DNA of 64,000 nucleotides from the NCBI RefSeq assembly GCF_019468465.1, contig NZ_CP080519.1, forward strand, positions 9,293,001-9,357,000, in the 5' to 3' direction. The notes below the pieces were generated by a model. It saw only the letters and a list, made by a program, of their open reading frames with translations, was not told the DNA's origin and did no database searches. The translations under genes were made by a program, and so were the position numbers. The stretch comes from Amycolatopsis sp. DSM 110486. GTDB taxonomy: Bacteria; Actinomycetota; Actinomycetes; Mycobacteriales; Pseudonocardiaceae. Positions 1-8,019 of this stretch are shown piece after piece. The stretch's first letter is position 1. Each line of letters starts with the position of its first letter.

Positions 1-1931
1 CACGCCTCGGCCATCGCGGTGGTGCCGAAGTTGCAGGCCTGCGCCAGGATCGCGGCGTAGAGCTGCTGGCGCAGCCGGTTGTCCCGCGCGGTCTTACCCG
101 AGGCGTGCACGAGCTTGTCGGAGAACCCGGTCCAGCGGTCGACCTCGATGAGCAGCTCGGTGATCGGGATCCGAGGCAGCAGCTCCACCAGACCGAGCTT
201 GACCGCCTCGACCTGGTCAGGCAGCTGCTCAGCGGTCAACCGGTTGATCGACAGCTGTCCCTGCTCGGAGAGCCGGACCGGGCCCTCGCCCGCCGCGAGC
301 AGCGGCTCAACGGCCAGCAGCGCGGTCTCCAACTGCTCCTCGGCCTCGGCCAGCGCGTGCTCGGCCGACGGGGCGGCGCCGACCAGCGCGCAGTACTCGA
401 GCTTCGACACCGCCCACTTGTCCGCGGGCATGAGGAACGCGACCGGGTTGGCGTACCGGCGTGACCCGGGCACCCACACATCACCCGAGCGCAGGCAGTC
501 GCGCAGCCCGAGCAGCGTGCACAGCTCCCAGAAATGCCGGTACCGCACCGGATCCGCCTCCGCGCGGGCCCGGTCGAGGTAGCCCCGCCACCGCGAGGGC
601 ACGAACGAGGCCGGCGCGGTGTCGGGCACATGGCGGGTGCCCTTCGCGTACAGCCCCCGCAACAGCTCCACCGCCGCGAGCAGTGGCTGCGCGTCGAGGC
701 TCCCGGCGAACTCGAGGTGGCGGATCACCAGCGGCGCGAACTGCCGAAGGTAAGTGAAGGAGTCCTCCACCGTGTCCAGATGCCCGTGATCCTGATACGG
801 CCGGTCCTTCGGGTGCCGCCGCGCCGAGCGCATCCGCTCCAGCCCGACCCGATCCCGCAACAGGCCGCCGACCTGCTCGGCCGGGATCGCGGTGTCGGCC
901 GCGATGGCGACGATCTCCTCCAGCAGCTCCAGCTTGTCCACCGACTCGCGGCCGCGGGCGGCGAGCTTCTCCTTCACCTTGGCCTTCGCCCGGTTCTCGA
1001 TCCCGGACAGGGCCTGGTCGAACATCTGCACCAGCTCGTCGAGCACCTCGACGTAGCACTCGACCACTGTGGACAGCAGGATCGGATACTTGCTTTCCGC
1101 CCGGCGCCCGCGCAGCGCCTGGTTGCGCAGCCGCCGCCCCAAACCGGCCAGCCGCCGACGACGCGCCTCGGGGATCATCGACAGGTCCAGCGTGTCGACG
1201 CCCAGGCCACGCAGGAACAACACCTTGTCCACCTCGGCCCGGATCGCCGAGGGCGAGTAGCTGGTCGCGCCGCGGTGCAGCCACGTCAGCCGGGACACCG
1301 GCATCTCAGGTGCCACCTCCAGCACGCTGCCCATGTCGGTGAGCCGGCGTTCGGTCAGCAACGGCTCGATCCGGGCGAACACTTCCCGCTCGGCGACCTC
1401 GCGGGCCGAGGCGATCTCCTCCATCAGTGACACCACGCCCGGCCGCACGATCCGCACGTCCTGTGAGGCCAGGTGCTCAGTCGCCAGGCGGAACAGCACG
1501 CTCGGCACATCGTGCTCGATCGCGCGGTCGACCAGGAACTCCCGCAGCGTCTTCCACCCGGCCCGATCGTCGTCCTCAGCGGTGTGCCAGCCCAGGCGCT
1601 GCGCGACCAGCCGCAGATGATCCGACCTGGTCTGCTCCCGGCGCCCGTAATGCGTCAGCGCGCCGGGCTCCACCCCGAGCTGGGTCGCGACCCGCGCGAC
1701 CGCCGGCGTCGGCGCCGCGCGCACGTCGGCCGGGACGAACCCCAGCCACGGCAACGCAGCCAGCTGCAACCCCAGACCCAGCTTGTTCGGCGCCCCGCGG
1801 GTCGTGCGGTGCACCCACTCGACGTCCTCCACTGCCAGCTGGAAGTACTGCACCAGTTCGTCTCGGCCGACTTCGGCCGGCCAGGACTCCAGCTCGCCGA
1901 TCTCGCTCGCGGAGAAGAACTGCGTCGCCAC
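1..1931 (-). CDS. tnpA: Tn3-family transposase TnpA, 3' part beyond left edge
   Basis: This is the N-terminal ~643 residues of a Tn3-family transposase, which normally has about 970-1000 residues and cuts and joins DNA during replicative transposition. I translated the frame by hand because it has no stop inside the window. It opens after a TGA near 1972 and has a GTG at 1929-1931 reading MATQFFSASEIGELES, typical of the DUF4158 N-terminus. The reading reaches ACNFGTTAMAEA at the edge, which is the beginning of the DDE catalytic domain, so the catalytic residues lie outside. The family call is strong. Whether the element is intact cannot be told, because the rest is missing. Confidence 0.88.
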   Translation of the reverse strand, partial: MATQFFSASEIGELESWPAEVGRDELVQYFQLAVEDVEWVHRTTRGAPNKLGLGLQLAALPWLGFVPADVRAAPTPAVARVATQLGVEPGALTHYGRREQTRSDHLRLVAQRLGWHTAEDDDRAGWKTLREFLVDRAIEHDVPSVLFRLATEHLASQDVRIVRPGVVSLMEEIASAREVAEREVFARIEPLLTERRLTDMGSVLEVAPEMPVSRLTWLHRGATSYSPSAIRAEVDKVLFLRGLGVDTLDLSMIPEARRRRLAGLGRRLRNQALRGRRAESKYPILLSTVVECYVEVLDELVQMFDQALSGIENRAKAKVKEKLAARGRESVDKLELLEEIVAIAADTAIPAEQVGGLLRDRVGLERMRSARRHPKDRPYQDHGHLDTVEDSFTYLRQFAPLVIRHLEFAGSLDAQPLLAAVELLRGLYAKGTRHVPDTAPASFVPSRWRGYLDRARAEADPVRYRHFWELCTLLGLRDCLRSGDVWVPGSRRYANPVAFLMPADKWAVSKLEYCALVGAAPSAEHALAEAEEQLETALLAVEPLLAAGEGPVRLSEQGQLSINRLTAEQLPDQVEAVKLGLVELLPRIPITELLIEVDRWTGFSDKLVHASGKTARDNRLRQQLYAAILAQACNFGTTAMAEA

Positions 1932-2023
1932 CAGACACCGCCAACCCGTGCACCAACTCGACGCCCGAGATCATCTCGGGCGGTTCTCGTCATCAGCACT
2001 CGGGGTCTTGTCAGCGCTGGTCA

Positions 2024-2065
2024 GGGGCTATTCCGTTGGATATTCCGCGAGATGTCCGGGACCCC
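2024..2065. repeat. Likely terminal inverted repeat of the Tn3 element
   Basis: Read on the minus strand from 2065 inward, the sequence starts GGGGTCCCGGACATC and continues AT-richer to 2024. Tn3-family ends characteristically start GGGGTC and are about 38 bp long. The outer edge falls exactly where the interrupted SRPBCC reading frame begins to look native (2068). The partner repeat and the 5-bp target duplication are outside the window. Confidence 0.55.
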
Positions 2066-2067
2066 CG

Positions 2068-2457
2068 CACCCCGCGCGCAAGGTCTGGCGCGCGCTCACC
2101 GAACCCGAGCTGCTGGAACGCTGGCTCGCGATGCCCAACGACATCAAACCCGTGGTGGGACACCGCTTCGAGCTGCTCGCCCAGCCCGTGCCGGCGGCCG
2201 GGTTCGCGGGCGGGCCGGTGCGGTGCGAAGTGCTCGTGGCCGACCCCGAACGCGAGCTGAGCATCAAGTGGGGTCCGAAGTGGACGGTCACGTGGCGGCT
2301 CGTGCCGGAGGGCACCGGCACCCGGCTGTTCCTCAGCCACGAGGGCTTCGACCCGGACGACGAGTTCGAGCGTGTGTCCCGCCGGATCATGGGCGGCGGC
2401 TGGCGCTCGCACGTGCCGCGGGCCCTGGAACGCGTGCTCAGCGCGCTGCCCGGCTGA
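2068..2457 (+). pseudogene. SRPBCC/AHSA1-domain gene, 5' end removed by transposon
   Basis: The frame encodes the C-terminal ~129 residues of an Activator of Hsp90 ATPase homologue (SRPBCC, START-like) protein. It begins at HPARKVWRALTEPELLERW, which in intact members follows a start methionine and a first beta strand. The fold continues through a conserved tryptophan-rich core (IKWGPKWTVTWRL) to the final helix. The start codon and first strand are missing because the Tn3 end abuts at about 2065. Such genes are often paired with a TetR or ArsR regulator, and here a TetR gene follows 21 bp downstream in the same direction. A functional product is unlikely unless translated from within the transposon. 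Confidence 0.75.
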
Positions 2458-2478
2458 ACCCGGCTACGATCAGGCACC

Positions 2479-3084
2479 GTGACGGAGTCCAAACCGCTGC
2501 GCGCCGACGCCCGGCGCAACCGGGCCAAAGTGCTCGAAGCCGCGGAGACGGTGTTCGCGGCCAAAGGCACGGGCGCCCCGACCGAGGAGGTCGCACGCGA
2601 GGCGGGCGTGGGCGTCGGCACGGTGTTCCGGCACTTCCCGACCAAGGAGGCGCTGCTCGAAGCGGTGCTCTACGCGCGGCTGCACCGCTTCGTCGACGAG
2701 GCCGAGGCCGTCGTCGCCCAAGACTCACCCGACGCCGGCGCCGCGTTCTTCACGTTCCTGACCAGCTGGATCGAGATGTCCAGCGCAAAGAACGCCTACT
2801 TCGAAGCCCTCAGCGCCGCCGGCGTCCACGTGCCGAAGGCAGGCTCGGACGTCGCCACCCACCTGCTGGAAGCGCTCGGGGTGCTGCTGCGCCGCGCGCA
2901 GGACGCCGACGCGGTGCGTGCCGACCTCACCGTGGCCGAGCTGATCCCGGTGATCATCGGCACGGCCAAGGCCGCCGAGCACATCGGTGCCGACTGCGCG
3001 CTGCGCAACCGCGTGGTCGCGATCCTGTTCGACGGCCTGCGCCCGGCCTTGTCAGCCGCGCACGCTCCGCGCGTCGGAGCCTGA
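2479..3084 (+). CDS. TetR/AcrR-family transcriptional regulator
   Basis: A 201-residue repressor with an N-terminal helix-turn-helix at about residues 12-58 (RNRAKVLEAAETVF, then GVGVGTVFRHFPTKEALLEAV) and a divergent ligand-binding C-terminus. The start is GTG at 2479. The final HIGADCALRNRVVAILFDGLRP helix is typical of TetR proteins with the SBD-like domain. It lies just after the truncated SRPBCC gene and probably formed a transcription unit with it, so the Tn3 insertion may have removed its native promoter. Its 3' end overlaps the convergent SGNH hydrolase gene by 33 bp. The ligand is unknown. Confidence 0.85.
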   Translation: MTESKPLRADARRNRAKVLEAAETVFAAKGTGAPTEEVAREAGVGVGTVFRHFPTKEALLEAVLYARLHRFVDEAEAVVAQDSPDAGAAFFTFLTSWIEMSSAKNAYFEALSAAGVHVPKAGSDVATHLLEALGVLLRRAQDADAVRADLTVAELIPVIIGTAKAAEHIGADCALRNRVVAILFDGLRPALSAAHAPRVGA

Positions 3085-3870
3085 CTCAAGCGCGCCTGAC
3101 TCAAGCGCGCCGGATCCGAACGGTTCCAGCACCGGGCGCTTCGGGCTCATCGTGTCGCCGGACGACTCGCCGCGCAGGCGGCGCTGCACCCAAGGCCACG
3201 CGTGCTCGCGGCTCCAGCGCAGGTTCTCCTCGCGGCGTTCGCGGGTCGACAGGCGCGGGCGCGGCGCCAGCTCGGCCGAGGTGAGGTCGTGGGGGACCCC
3301 GAGCGCGCCGAGGACCGCGATCGCGATCTCGAGGTGGCCCCGGGAGTTGAGGTGGAGGCGGTCCGGTGCCCACAGGCGCCGGTCGCGCAGCTGCCGCATC
3401 GACCACATGTCCACCAGCAGCGTTCCGTGGCGGGCGGCGATGCCGCGCACGTTCTCGTTGTAGATCGCGACGCGCCCGCGCATCTGCCGGAACAGCGCGT
3501 CCTCGACCCCGTCGACACCGGTGAACAGCACGACCCGGGCGCCGGTCCCACGCAGCCGGGCGACGGCGAGCTCGTAGGAGTCGGTCAGCGCGTCGATGTC
3601 GACCTTCGGGCGCATGAGGTCGTTGCCGCCCGCGTAGAGCGTGACCAGGTCCGGTTCCATCGCGATCGCCGGCTCGACCTGCTCGGCGAGCACCTGCGGC
3701 AGCAGCTTCCCGCGGATGGCGAGGTTGGCGTAGCGGAAGTCCGGCTCACGGGCGCCCAGCACCTCGGCGACGCGGTCGGCCCAGCCACGCACGCCGTTCG
3801 GCGCGGCGAGATCGTCGTCGCCGACACCTTCGGTGAAGGAATCGCCCAGAGATACCAAGCGGTTGGTCAT
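3052..3870 (-). CDS. SGNH/GDSL-family hydrolase
   Basis: A 272-residue esterase/lipase-like protein of the SGNH superfamily, probably cytoplasmic since no signal peptide is seen. Block I is LGDSFTEG at residues 7-14 with the nucleophile serine, the glycine block is around IRGKL, the asparagine block is YAGGNDLMRP, and the final histidine block is WAPDRLHLNSRGH with Asp/His. All four blocks are present, so it is probably active on an unknown ester. The C-terminus carries an unusual GALESGALESG tail made by a 15-bp tandem repeat where the gene overlaps the convergent TetR gene. Confidence 0.85.
   Translation of the reverse strand: MTNRLVSLGDSFTEGVGDDDLAAPNGVRGWADRVAEVLGAREPDFRYANLAIRGKLLPQVLAEQVEPAIAMEPDLVTLYAGGNDLMRPKVDIDALTDSYELAVARLRGTGARVVLFTGVDGVEDALFRQMRGRVAIYNENVRGIAARHGTLLVDMWSMRQLRDRRLWAPDRLHLNSRGHLEIAIAVLGALGVPHDLTSAELAPRPRLSTRERREENLRWSREHAWPWVQRRLRGESSGDTMSPKRPVLEPFGSGALESGALESGSDARSVRG
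3081..3110. repeat. 15-bp tandem repeat at gene 3' overlap
   Basis: The unit CTGACTCAAGCGCGC occurs twice in direct succession without mismatch. The first copy contains the TGA stop of the plus-strand TetR gene. On the minus strand the pair encodes the duplicated pentapeptide near the end of the SGNH hydrolase. A short slippage duplication explains it. Confidence 0.9.
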
Positions 3871-3995
3871 AACGAGAACCCTAATGCAGCCCGAATCGTC
3901 CCTTGATCGCCTCCGGTGTCACAGAGTGACGAGATTCGCTGAGATTTCTCCACGGATGGCTGAACTTCTCAGCGTCTCCGTCCGTTGTTGCAAGT

Positions 3996-4883
3996 GTGAA
4001 GTCACGATCCGGTCACCGTCGCTCCCGGCACGGCGCGCTGGCACTCGCCATCGTCGCTGGTGCGGGCCTCGCCGGCTACGTCACCATCCAGAAGGGCCCG
4101 ACAGCGTCCGCCGCCGGGACCGCCGACGCGGCCGAAGTCGCGCACACGCGGGCGGGCGCGGGCGGCCAGGGCACGTCGGCCCAACCGAAGCCGGCGCCCA
4201 GCAGCACTGCTCCGGCCTTGCCGCCGAGCGTGATGCCGTTCAACGCGAAGCTCACGTCGAAGGACATCCCCGTCGAGGGCGGCGGCGTGCGCGGTGGTGG
4301 CTGCAGCGGGTCCCTGATCGCGCCGGACTGGATCATCACGGCCGGGCACTGCTTCCACGACCTCGACGGCACCCGCGCCGGCGGCGCGCCGAAGTACCAC
4401 ATGACGGTGGCGGTCGGGAAGATCAACGACGAGGACCCGCGCGGGCACGTGGTGCAGGCCGTGGACGTGCGCCAGTCGCCGGTCAACGACCTCGCGCTGG
4501 TCAAGCTCAGCGCCCCGATCACCGACATCGCGCCGTTGACGCTGCCGACCGGTCCGCCGAAGGTCGGCGAGGACGTCGACTTCGTGGGCTGGGGCTCGCT
4601 CTCGGCCACCGTCGTCGCGCCGGCCGACCACATGAAACGCGGCCACTTCGAGGTCAGCGACATCCGCCACACCGAGCTCGACATGAGCCCCCGGGAGGCG
4701 CGCACCGTCGAGAACAGCCCGTGTCACGACGACTCGGGCTCACCGTTTTTCATCCCCGAGGGCGACCAGAAGGGCCGGCTCGTGGCGATCGAGGACAACG
4801 GCCCGGACTGCCCCCAGCCCGGTGTGGAGACCACCGCGCGCGTGGACACGATCCTCGACTGGATCCACGAGCAGATGAGCTGA
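3996..4883 (+). CDS. Secreted trypsin-like serine protease (S1)
   Basis: A 295-residue chymotrypsin-fold protease. Residues 1-40 form a signal peptide or anchor (arginine-rich start, ALALAIVAGAGLAGYV core), followed by an Ala/Pro/Gly-rich linker to about residue 80. The catalytic triad is visible as His118 in TAGHC, Asp165 in NDLAL and Ser247 in HDDSGSP. The last motif departs from the usual GDSGGP, which may alter the oxyanion hole or specificity. Cysteines around the histidine and serine suggest the usual disulfides. The start is GTG at 3996; no clear partner gene is adjacent. Substrate unknown. Confidence 0.88.
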   Translation: MKSRSGHRRSRHGALALAIVAGAGLAGYVTIQKGPTASAAGTADAAEVAHTRAGAGGQGTSAQPKPAPSSTAPALPPSVMPFNAKLTSKDIPVEGGGVRGGGCSGSLIAPDWIITAGHCFHDLDGTRAGGAPKYHMTVAVGKINDEDPRGHVVQAVDVRQSPVNDLALVKLSAPITDIAPLTLPTGPPKVGEDVDFVGWGSLSATVVAPADHMKRGHFEVSDIRHTELDMSPREARTVENSPCHDDSGSPFFIPEGDQKGRLVAIEDNGPDCPQPGVETTARVDTILDWIHEQMS

Positions 4884-4884
4884 G

Positions 4885-5409
4885 TCAGGCGCTGAGCTGC
4901 CGGGCCCGGTGGTCGGCGACGTTGACCCGCGTGCCGCACCGCGTCGAGCAGAAGCGGCGGCGGCCGTTGCGAGAGGTGTCCACGAACGCGATCCCGCAAC
5001 CCTCACGTGCGCACAGGCCGAAGCGGTCGGGCGCCTCACACACGAGGTGGGCGAGCCCACCGGCCGAGTGCGCCTGCACGCGTTCCACGGCCTCGGCGTC
5101 TTCGCCGACGTAGTGCAGGTGCGGGGGTTTGCCGTCGTGGCCGGAGATGTGCGGTCGCACCGCCGCGGTGAGGAGCAGCCGGTTCACCAGCTCCACCTGG
5201 TCCGCTTTGCCCGCGCCGAAAACTTCACGCAGCCGCCGGCCCCAGTCGAGGATGCGGGCGCCTTCGTCGTCGGTGAGCCCGGTCAGCGTCATGCCGTGGG
5301 CCCGGCAGGTGTCCAGCACGTCGTCCGCCGAGACGCTGTCGTCCCGGGCCAGCGTGGCCAGCGCCGCGGCCACCTGAGCACCGGAGCCGCCGTAAGGGTT
5401 GAAGTGCAC
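4885..5409 (-). CDS. CGNR-type zinc finger regulator (ABATE domain)
   Basis: A ~174-residue putative transcription factor. The N-terminal ABATE stress domain begins HFNPYGGSGAQVAAAL, and the C-terminal zinc finger has Cys pairs in CAREGCGIAF and RRFCSTRCGTRVNVA, where the usual CGNR reads CGTR. I prefer the GTG at 5407-5409 because it gives the family-typical start and leaves a short divergent spacer. An ATG at 5436 would add nine atypical residues and overlap the neighbour's start codon. Family members bind DNA through the zinc finger; the target here is unknown, possibly the divergent small gene. Confidence 0.8.
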   Translation of the reverse strand: MHFNPYGGSGAQVAAALATLARDDSVSADDVLDTCRAHGMTLTGLTDDEGARILDWGRRLREVFGAGKADQVELVNRLLLTAAVRPHISGHDGKPPHLHYVGEDAEAVERVQAHSAGGLAHLVCEAPDRFGLCAREGCGIAFVDTSRNGRRRFCSTRCGTRVNVADHRARQLSA

Positions 5410-5434
5410 TGACTCATTACAGCACGATCGGGGC

Positions 5435-5620
5435 ATGGATGAGAACCGTTGCCCCCGTTGTGGCTGGCCCCTGGCTGAACTGCCCCCGTCCGCCGTCGTG
5501 CCCGCCTCGCGCGGCAGTCGTGCCGACTACGTCCGCTGCCTGTGCGGCAGCTGGGTCGCGCGGCTCGGTGGCGTGGTGGTCGGGTCGACGCGGCCGGCTA
5601 CCAGTGGGCGGGCCGGCTGA
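5435..5620 (+). CDS. Small zinc-ribbon-like protein, function unknown
   Basis: A 61-residue protein with two cysteine pairs, CPRCGWPL near residues 6-13 and CLCGSWVA around residue 40, spaced as in a small zinc ribbon. The start is ATG at 5435. It lies divergent to the CGNR regulator with about 25 bp between them, and its end overlaps the convergent pentapeptide gene by 23 bp. No catalytic motif is visible. Confidence 0.6.
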   Translation: MDENRCPRCGWPLAELPPSAVVPASRGSRADYVRCLCGSWVARLGGVVVGSTRPATSGRAG

Positions 5621-6401
5621 GGCGCTCGGTGAGCCGGGTCGTGGCGTCGCCGCGGGCGGCGTTGACCTGCGACTGCGTGAGGAACAGGCAGGCGGTGAGG
5701 TCCGCGCCGCGGACGTCGGCGTCGCGCAGGTCCGCCCCGATCAGGTCGGCCTGGCGAAGATCGGCGCCGCGCAGGTCCGCGGCGATGAGGTAGGCCCCGC
5801 GCAGGTTCGCGCCCCGCAGGTCCGCGTTCGCGAGTTTGGCCCCCATGAGATCGGCACCCCGGCGGTCCTTCTTCTTGCCGTGCACCCCGTCCCGCACGAG
5901 CCGGCTCGTGGCCTGCAGCAGCACGTCCACGCGGGCGCGCTGCTCTGCGACGTCTAGCGCGAGCAGGGTGCCGGGGTCGGTCAGCGTCAGTTGTCCGGTC
6001 TCGGCGAGCGCCGCGTCGAGACCGGCGTGCAGCTCCCGCGTGACGTCCAGGGACCGGGCTTCGGTGAGGTACCAGAGCAGTTCGTGCAGCTGGCGCATCA
6101 CAGGCAGCGCGGCGAACATCTGCTTCGCGCCACCCGGTTCGCCGCGCCAGTCACGCCCGGCGAAGGTGATCTGCGAGATCTTCTGCCCGGCGCCGAAGCA
6201 GTCGTAGACGGTGCAGCCGGAGAACCCCTTGTCCCGCAGGCGATCGTGGATGCCGCAGCCGAACTCCGGTTCCAGGTTGACGCACGGCTCGCCGGCCGCC
6301 TTGTCCATCGCGAAGTCCGCGGAACGCGTGAAGGTGAGGGCGACACAGCACAGCCCGAAGCAGCTGCCGCAGTCGGCAGTGAGCGAATCGTGGTGGGACA
6401 A
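5598..6401 (-). CDS. Pentapeptide-repeat protein with Cys-rich N-terminus
   Basis: A 267-residue protein in three parts. Residues 10-70 hold a cysteine cluster (DCGSCFGLCC, then three or four further cysteines up to VYDCFGAGQ) that resembles a YkgJ-type metal-binding motif. Residues ~75-175 are helical. Residues ~180-240 contain about ten A(D/N)LxG pentapeptides that would fold as a right-handed quadrilateral beta helix. Some pentapeptide proteins mimic DNA and protect gyrase, but this architecture is different and no such role can be claimed. It sits downstream of the integrase locus in the same direction. Confidence 0.82.
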   Translation of the reverse strand: MSHHDSLTADCGSCFGLCCVALTFTRSADFAMDKAAGEPCVNLEPEFGCGIHDRLRDKGFSGCTVYDCFGAGQKISQITFAGRDWRGEPGGAKQMFAALPVMRQLHELLWYLTEARSLDVTRELHAGLDAALAETGQLTLTDPGTLLALDVAEQRARVDVLLQATSRLVRDGVHGKKKDRRGADLMGAKLANADLRGANLRGAYLIAADLRGADLRQADLIGADLRDADVRGADLTACLFLTQSQVNAARGDATTRLTERLSRPAHW

Positions 6402-6623
6402 GTGTTCTCCTGGCCGGCGGGGTTCTCACCAGGGTATCGGCACCGCCGTTGCCGCTCTGGACAGCCGGCGTACAGCGACTGGCAGGCCTTCGGCGGGCTG
6501 TGATCGCTCGCAGGGTCGGCCACGCCTCCGGCACCGCCGCGACCGCCGTCCGGACGACGTCCAGGTGCTGTTCCATTCCCCGTTCGAACAGCGCGTTGTA
6601 CACCGCGGCGCCGTGGCCGCACG
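6402..6623. other. Gap with a possible short coding remnant
   Basis: Between the pentapeptide gene and the integrase no gene with a convincing start is seen. A minus-strand frame at roughly 6470-6617 reads plausibly (VYNALFERGMEQHLDVV and onward) right after the integrase stop, but it lacks a start and I do not recognise a family. Confidence 0.3.
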
Positions 6624-7907
6624 TCAGCCAGCGGTGGTGTCGTCGGGGAACCAGCTGCTCGCGACGAGGTCGACGGCGCTGCGTTCCGGCGCGCGGGCGG
6701 CGTGGTCGTAGGTCTGCTGGGTGGTGTCGATGCTGCTGTGGCCGACGTCGGCCTGCACGTGGACGAGTTGGGCGCCCGCCTCGACGGCGGTGGTGACGTA
6801 GAAGTGACGCAGCGCGTGGGGGTGCATGGCGCCGGCGATGGGTTCGAGGTCGGTGCCGCCGGTGGCGGTGATGCGGCGGAGCAGCTGCCAGATCGCCTGG
6901 CGTTGGTAGCGGTTGCCGGTGCGGGTCAGCAGTAGCGGCGACGGCGGGGCGTGGCGCGCTTGGGTCCGGCGTTCGACGGTGGTCTCGCGTGAGGCGGCTG
7001 CAGTGTCGCGGGCGGAGAGGTAGCTCATGAGCGCGTTCTCCGCCGGGACGCTGAGGTAGACCACGCGCGTCTTGCCGCCCTTGCCGAGCACGCGCAGCGC
7101 GCGGCGGCCGCGGGTGACGTGCAGGTCGGAGCGGTCCAGGCCACACACTTCGCTCACGCGCAGCCCGAGTGTGAAGAGCGCGACCACGGCCACCGCGCGC
7201 GCCGTGTCCAGCGGGCCGGCACCACGCCGGGGGGTGCCGGCGGCGGTGTAGAGGGCGCGGACCTGGCGTGTGGTGAGGGTGACGGTGCCGGACGTGCTGC
7301 TCGCGGCCGTGGCGAGGCCGAGCCGGCGGCGGTTGAGGGCGGCGGGGTTTCCGGTGACGAGGCCGGTGTCGGCGAGGTAGCCGTAGAGCGCTTTGACGGT
7401 GGCGAGCATCCGGTCGCGCGTCGCGGGAGCGGCGTCGGCGGTGGCGAGGGTGTCGAGCCAGCTCTTCACGTCGGCCGAGGTGGCGGCCATCGGGTCGAGG
7501 CCGCGGGTGACGCACCAACGGAACCAGTGGTGCGCGCGCAGCCGGCCGCGCGGTGCGGGCGGGGGAGCGGCGGAACTCGGGCTCGGGCTCGGAGTGAGGC
7601 GGAGGGCGTCGGCGTAGTGGAGGACGGCCGTGCGCCAGGTGTCGAGGTGACGTCCCGGTTCGGCCCACTCGGCGAGGTCGGCCGCGGTGACGGGGAGGCC
7701 GAGTCCTTCGGCGTAGGTGCGGCGGGTGGCCTGGTTGCCGTAGCCGGCGAGCCAGTCCGCGATCGCGTCGAGCAGTGCGGCGGGGTCTTCGACGCCCGGC
7801 CAGACGTCGTGGTCGGCCGAGAGGGGGTACCCAGTTTTCGAGCCGGTTTCGAGGCGCACGATCTCACTCACAGCTGCTGGTTCCGTCACTCTCCGTCGAT
7901 CGATCAT
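6624..7907 (-). CDS. Tyrosine recombinase/integrase
   Basis: A 427-residue site-specific recombinase with all family active-site residues: Arg250 in LGLRVSEVCGL, Lys276 in LGKGGKTR, His364 and Arg367 in HPHALRHFY, His390 in VGHSSIDTT and nucleophile Tyr400 in QQTYDH. The N-terminal ~200 residues form the core-binding domain, with a Ser/Pro/Ala linker near 107-120. It is divergently paired, across 112 bp of AT-rich palindromes, with a zinc-finger/coiled-coil gene. No att site or adjacent tRNA was found, so it may be a standalone recombinase rather than part of an integrated element. Confidence 0.88.
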   Translation of the reverse strand: MIDRRRVTEPAAVSEIVRLETGSKTGYPLSADHDVWPGVEDPAALLDAIADWLAGYGNQATRRTYAEGLGLPVTAADLAEWAEPGRHLDTWRTAVLHYADALRLTPSPSPSSAAPPPAPRGRLRAHHWFRWCVTRGLDPMAATSADVKSWLDTLATADAAPATRDRMLATVKALYGYLADTGLVTGNPAALNRRRLGLATAASSTSGTVTLTTRQVRALYTAAGTPRRGAGPLDTARAVAVVALFTLGLRVSEVCGLDRSDLHVTRGRRALRVLGKGGKTRVVYLSVPAENALMSYLSARDTAAASRETTVERRTQARHAPPSPLLLTRTGNRYQRQAIWQLLRRITATGGTDLEPIAGAMHPHALRHFYVTTAVEAGAQLVHVQADVGHSSIDTTQQTYDHAARAPERSAVDLVASSWFPDDTTAG

Positions 7908-7961
7908 CTTCCCTGTCAGCTTAGCAACAAAAGCTCTGTTCTGTAGCTGACCTATGTATTG

Positions 7962-8001
7962 AGTTAGATAACTACAACCTCAGTTACAGGTTGCATAACT
8001 G
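7962..8001. promoter_or_regulatory. Two inverted repeats in AT-rich divergent spacer
   Basis: At 7962-7973 AGTTA and TAACT flank GA. At 7981-8001 CAGTTA and TAACTG flank nine bases. The two sites share the TAACT half-site. They lie between the integrase start and the coiled-coil start, in the only strongly AT-rich stretch of this area, as expected for an operator or recombination core. Confidence 0.6.
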
Positions 8002-8019
8002 ATCAGATAGGCTTCAGAA

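Noticed and set aside
1069..1620. Plus-strand frames over the transposase
   Set aside because: They are shadows of the Tn3 TnpA frame, which reads cleanly on the minus strand.
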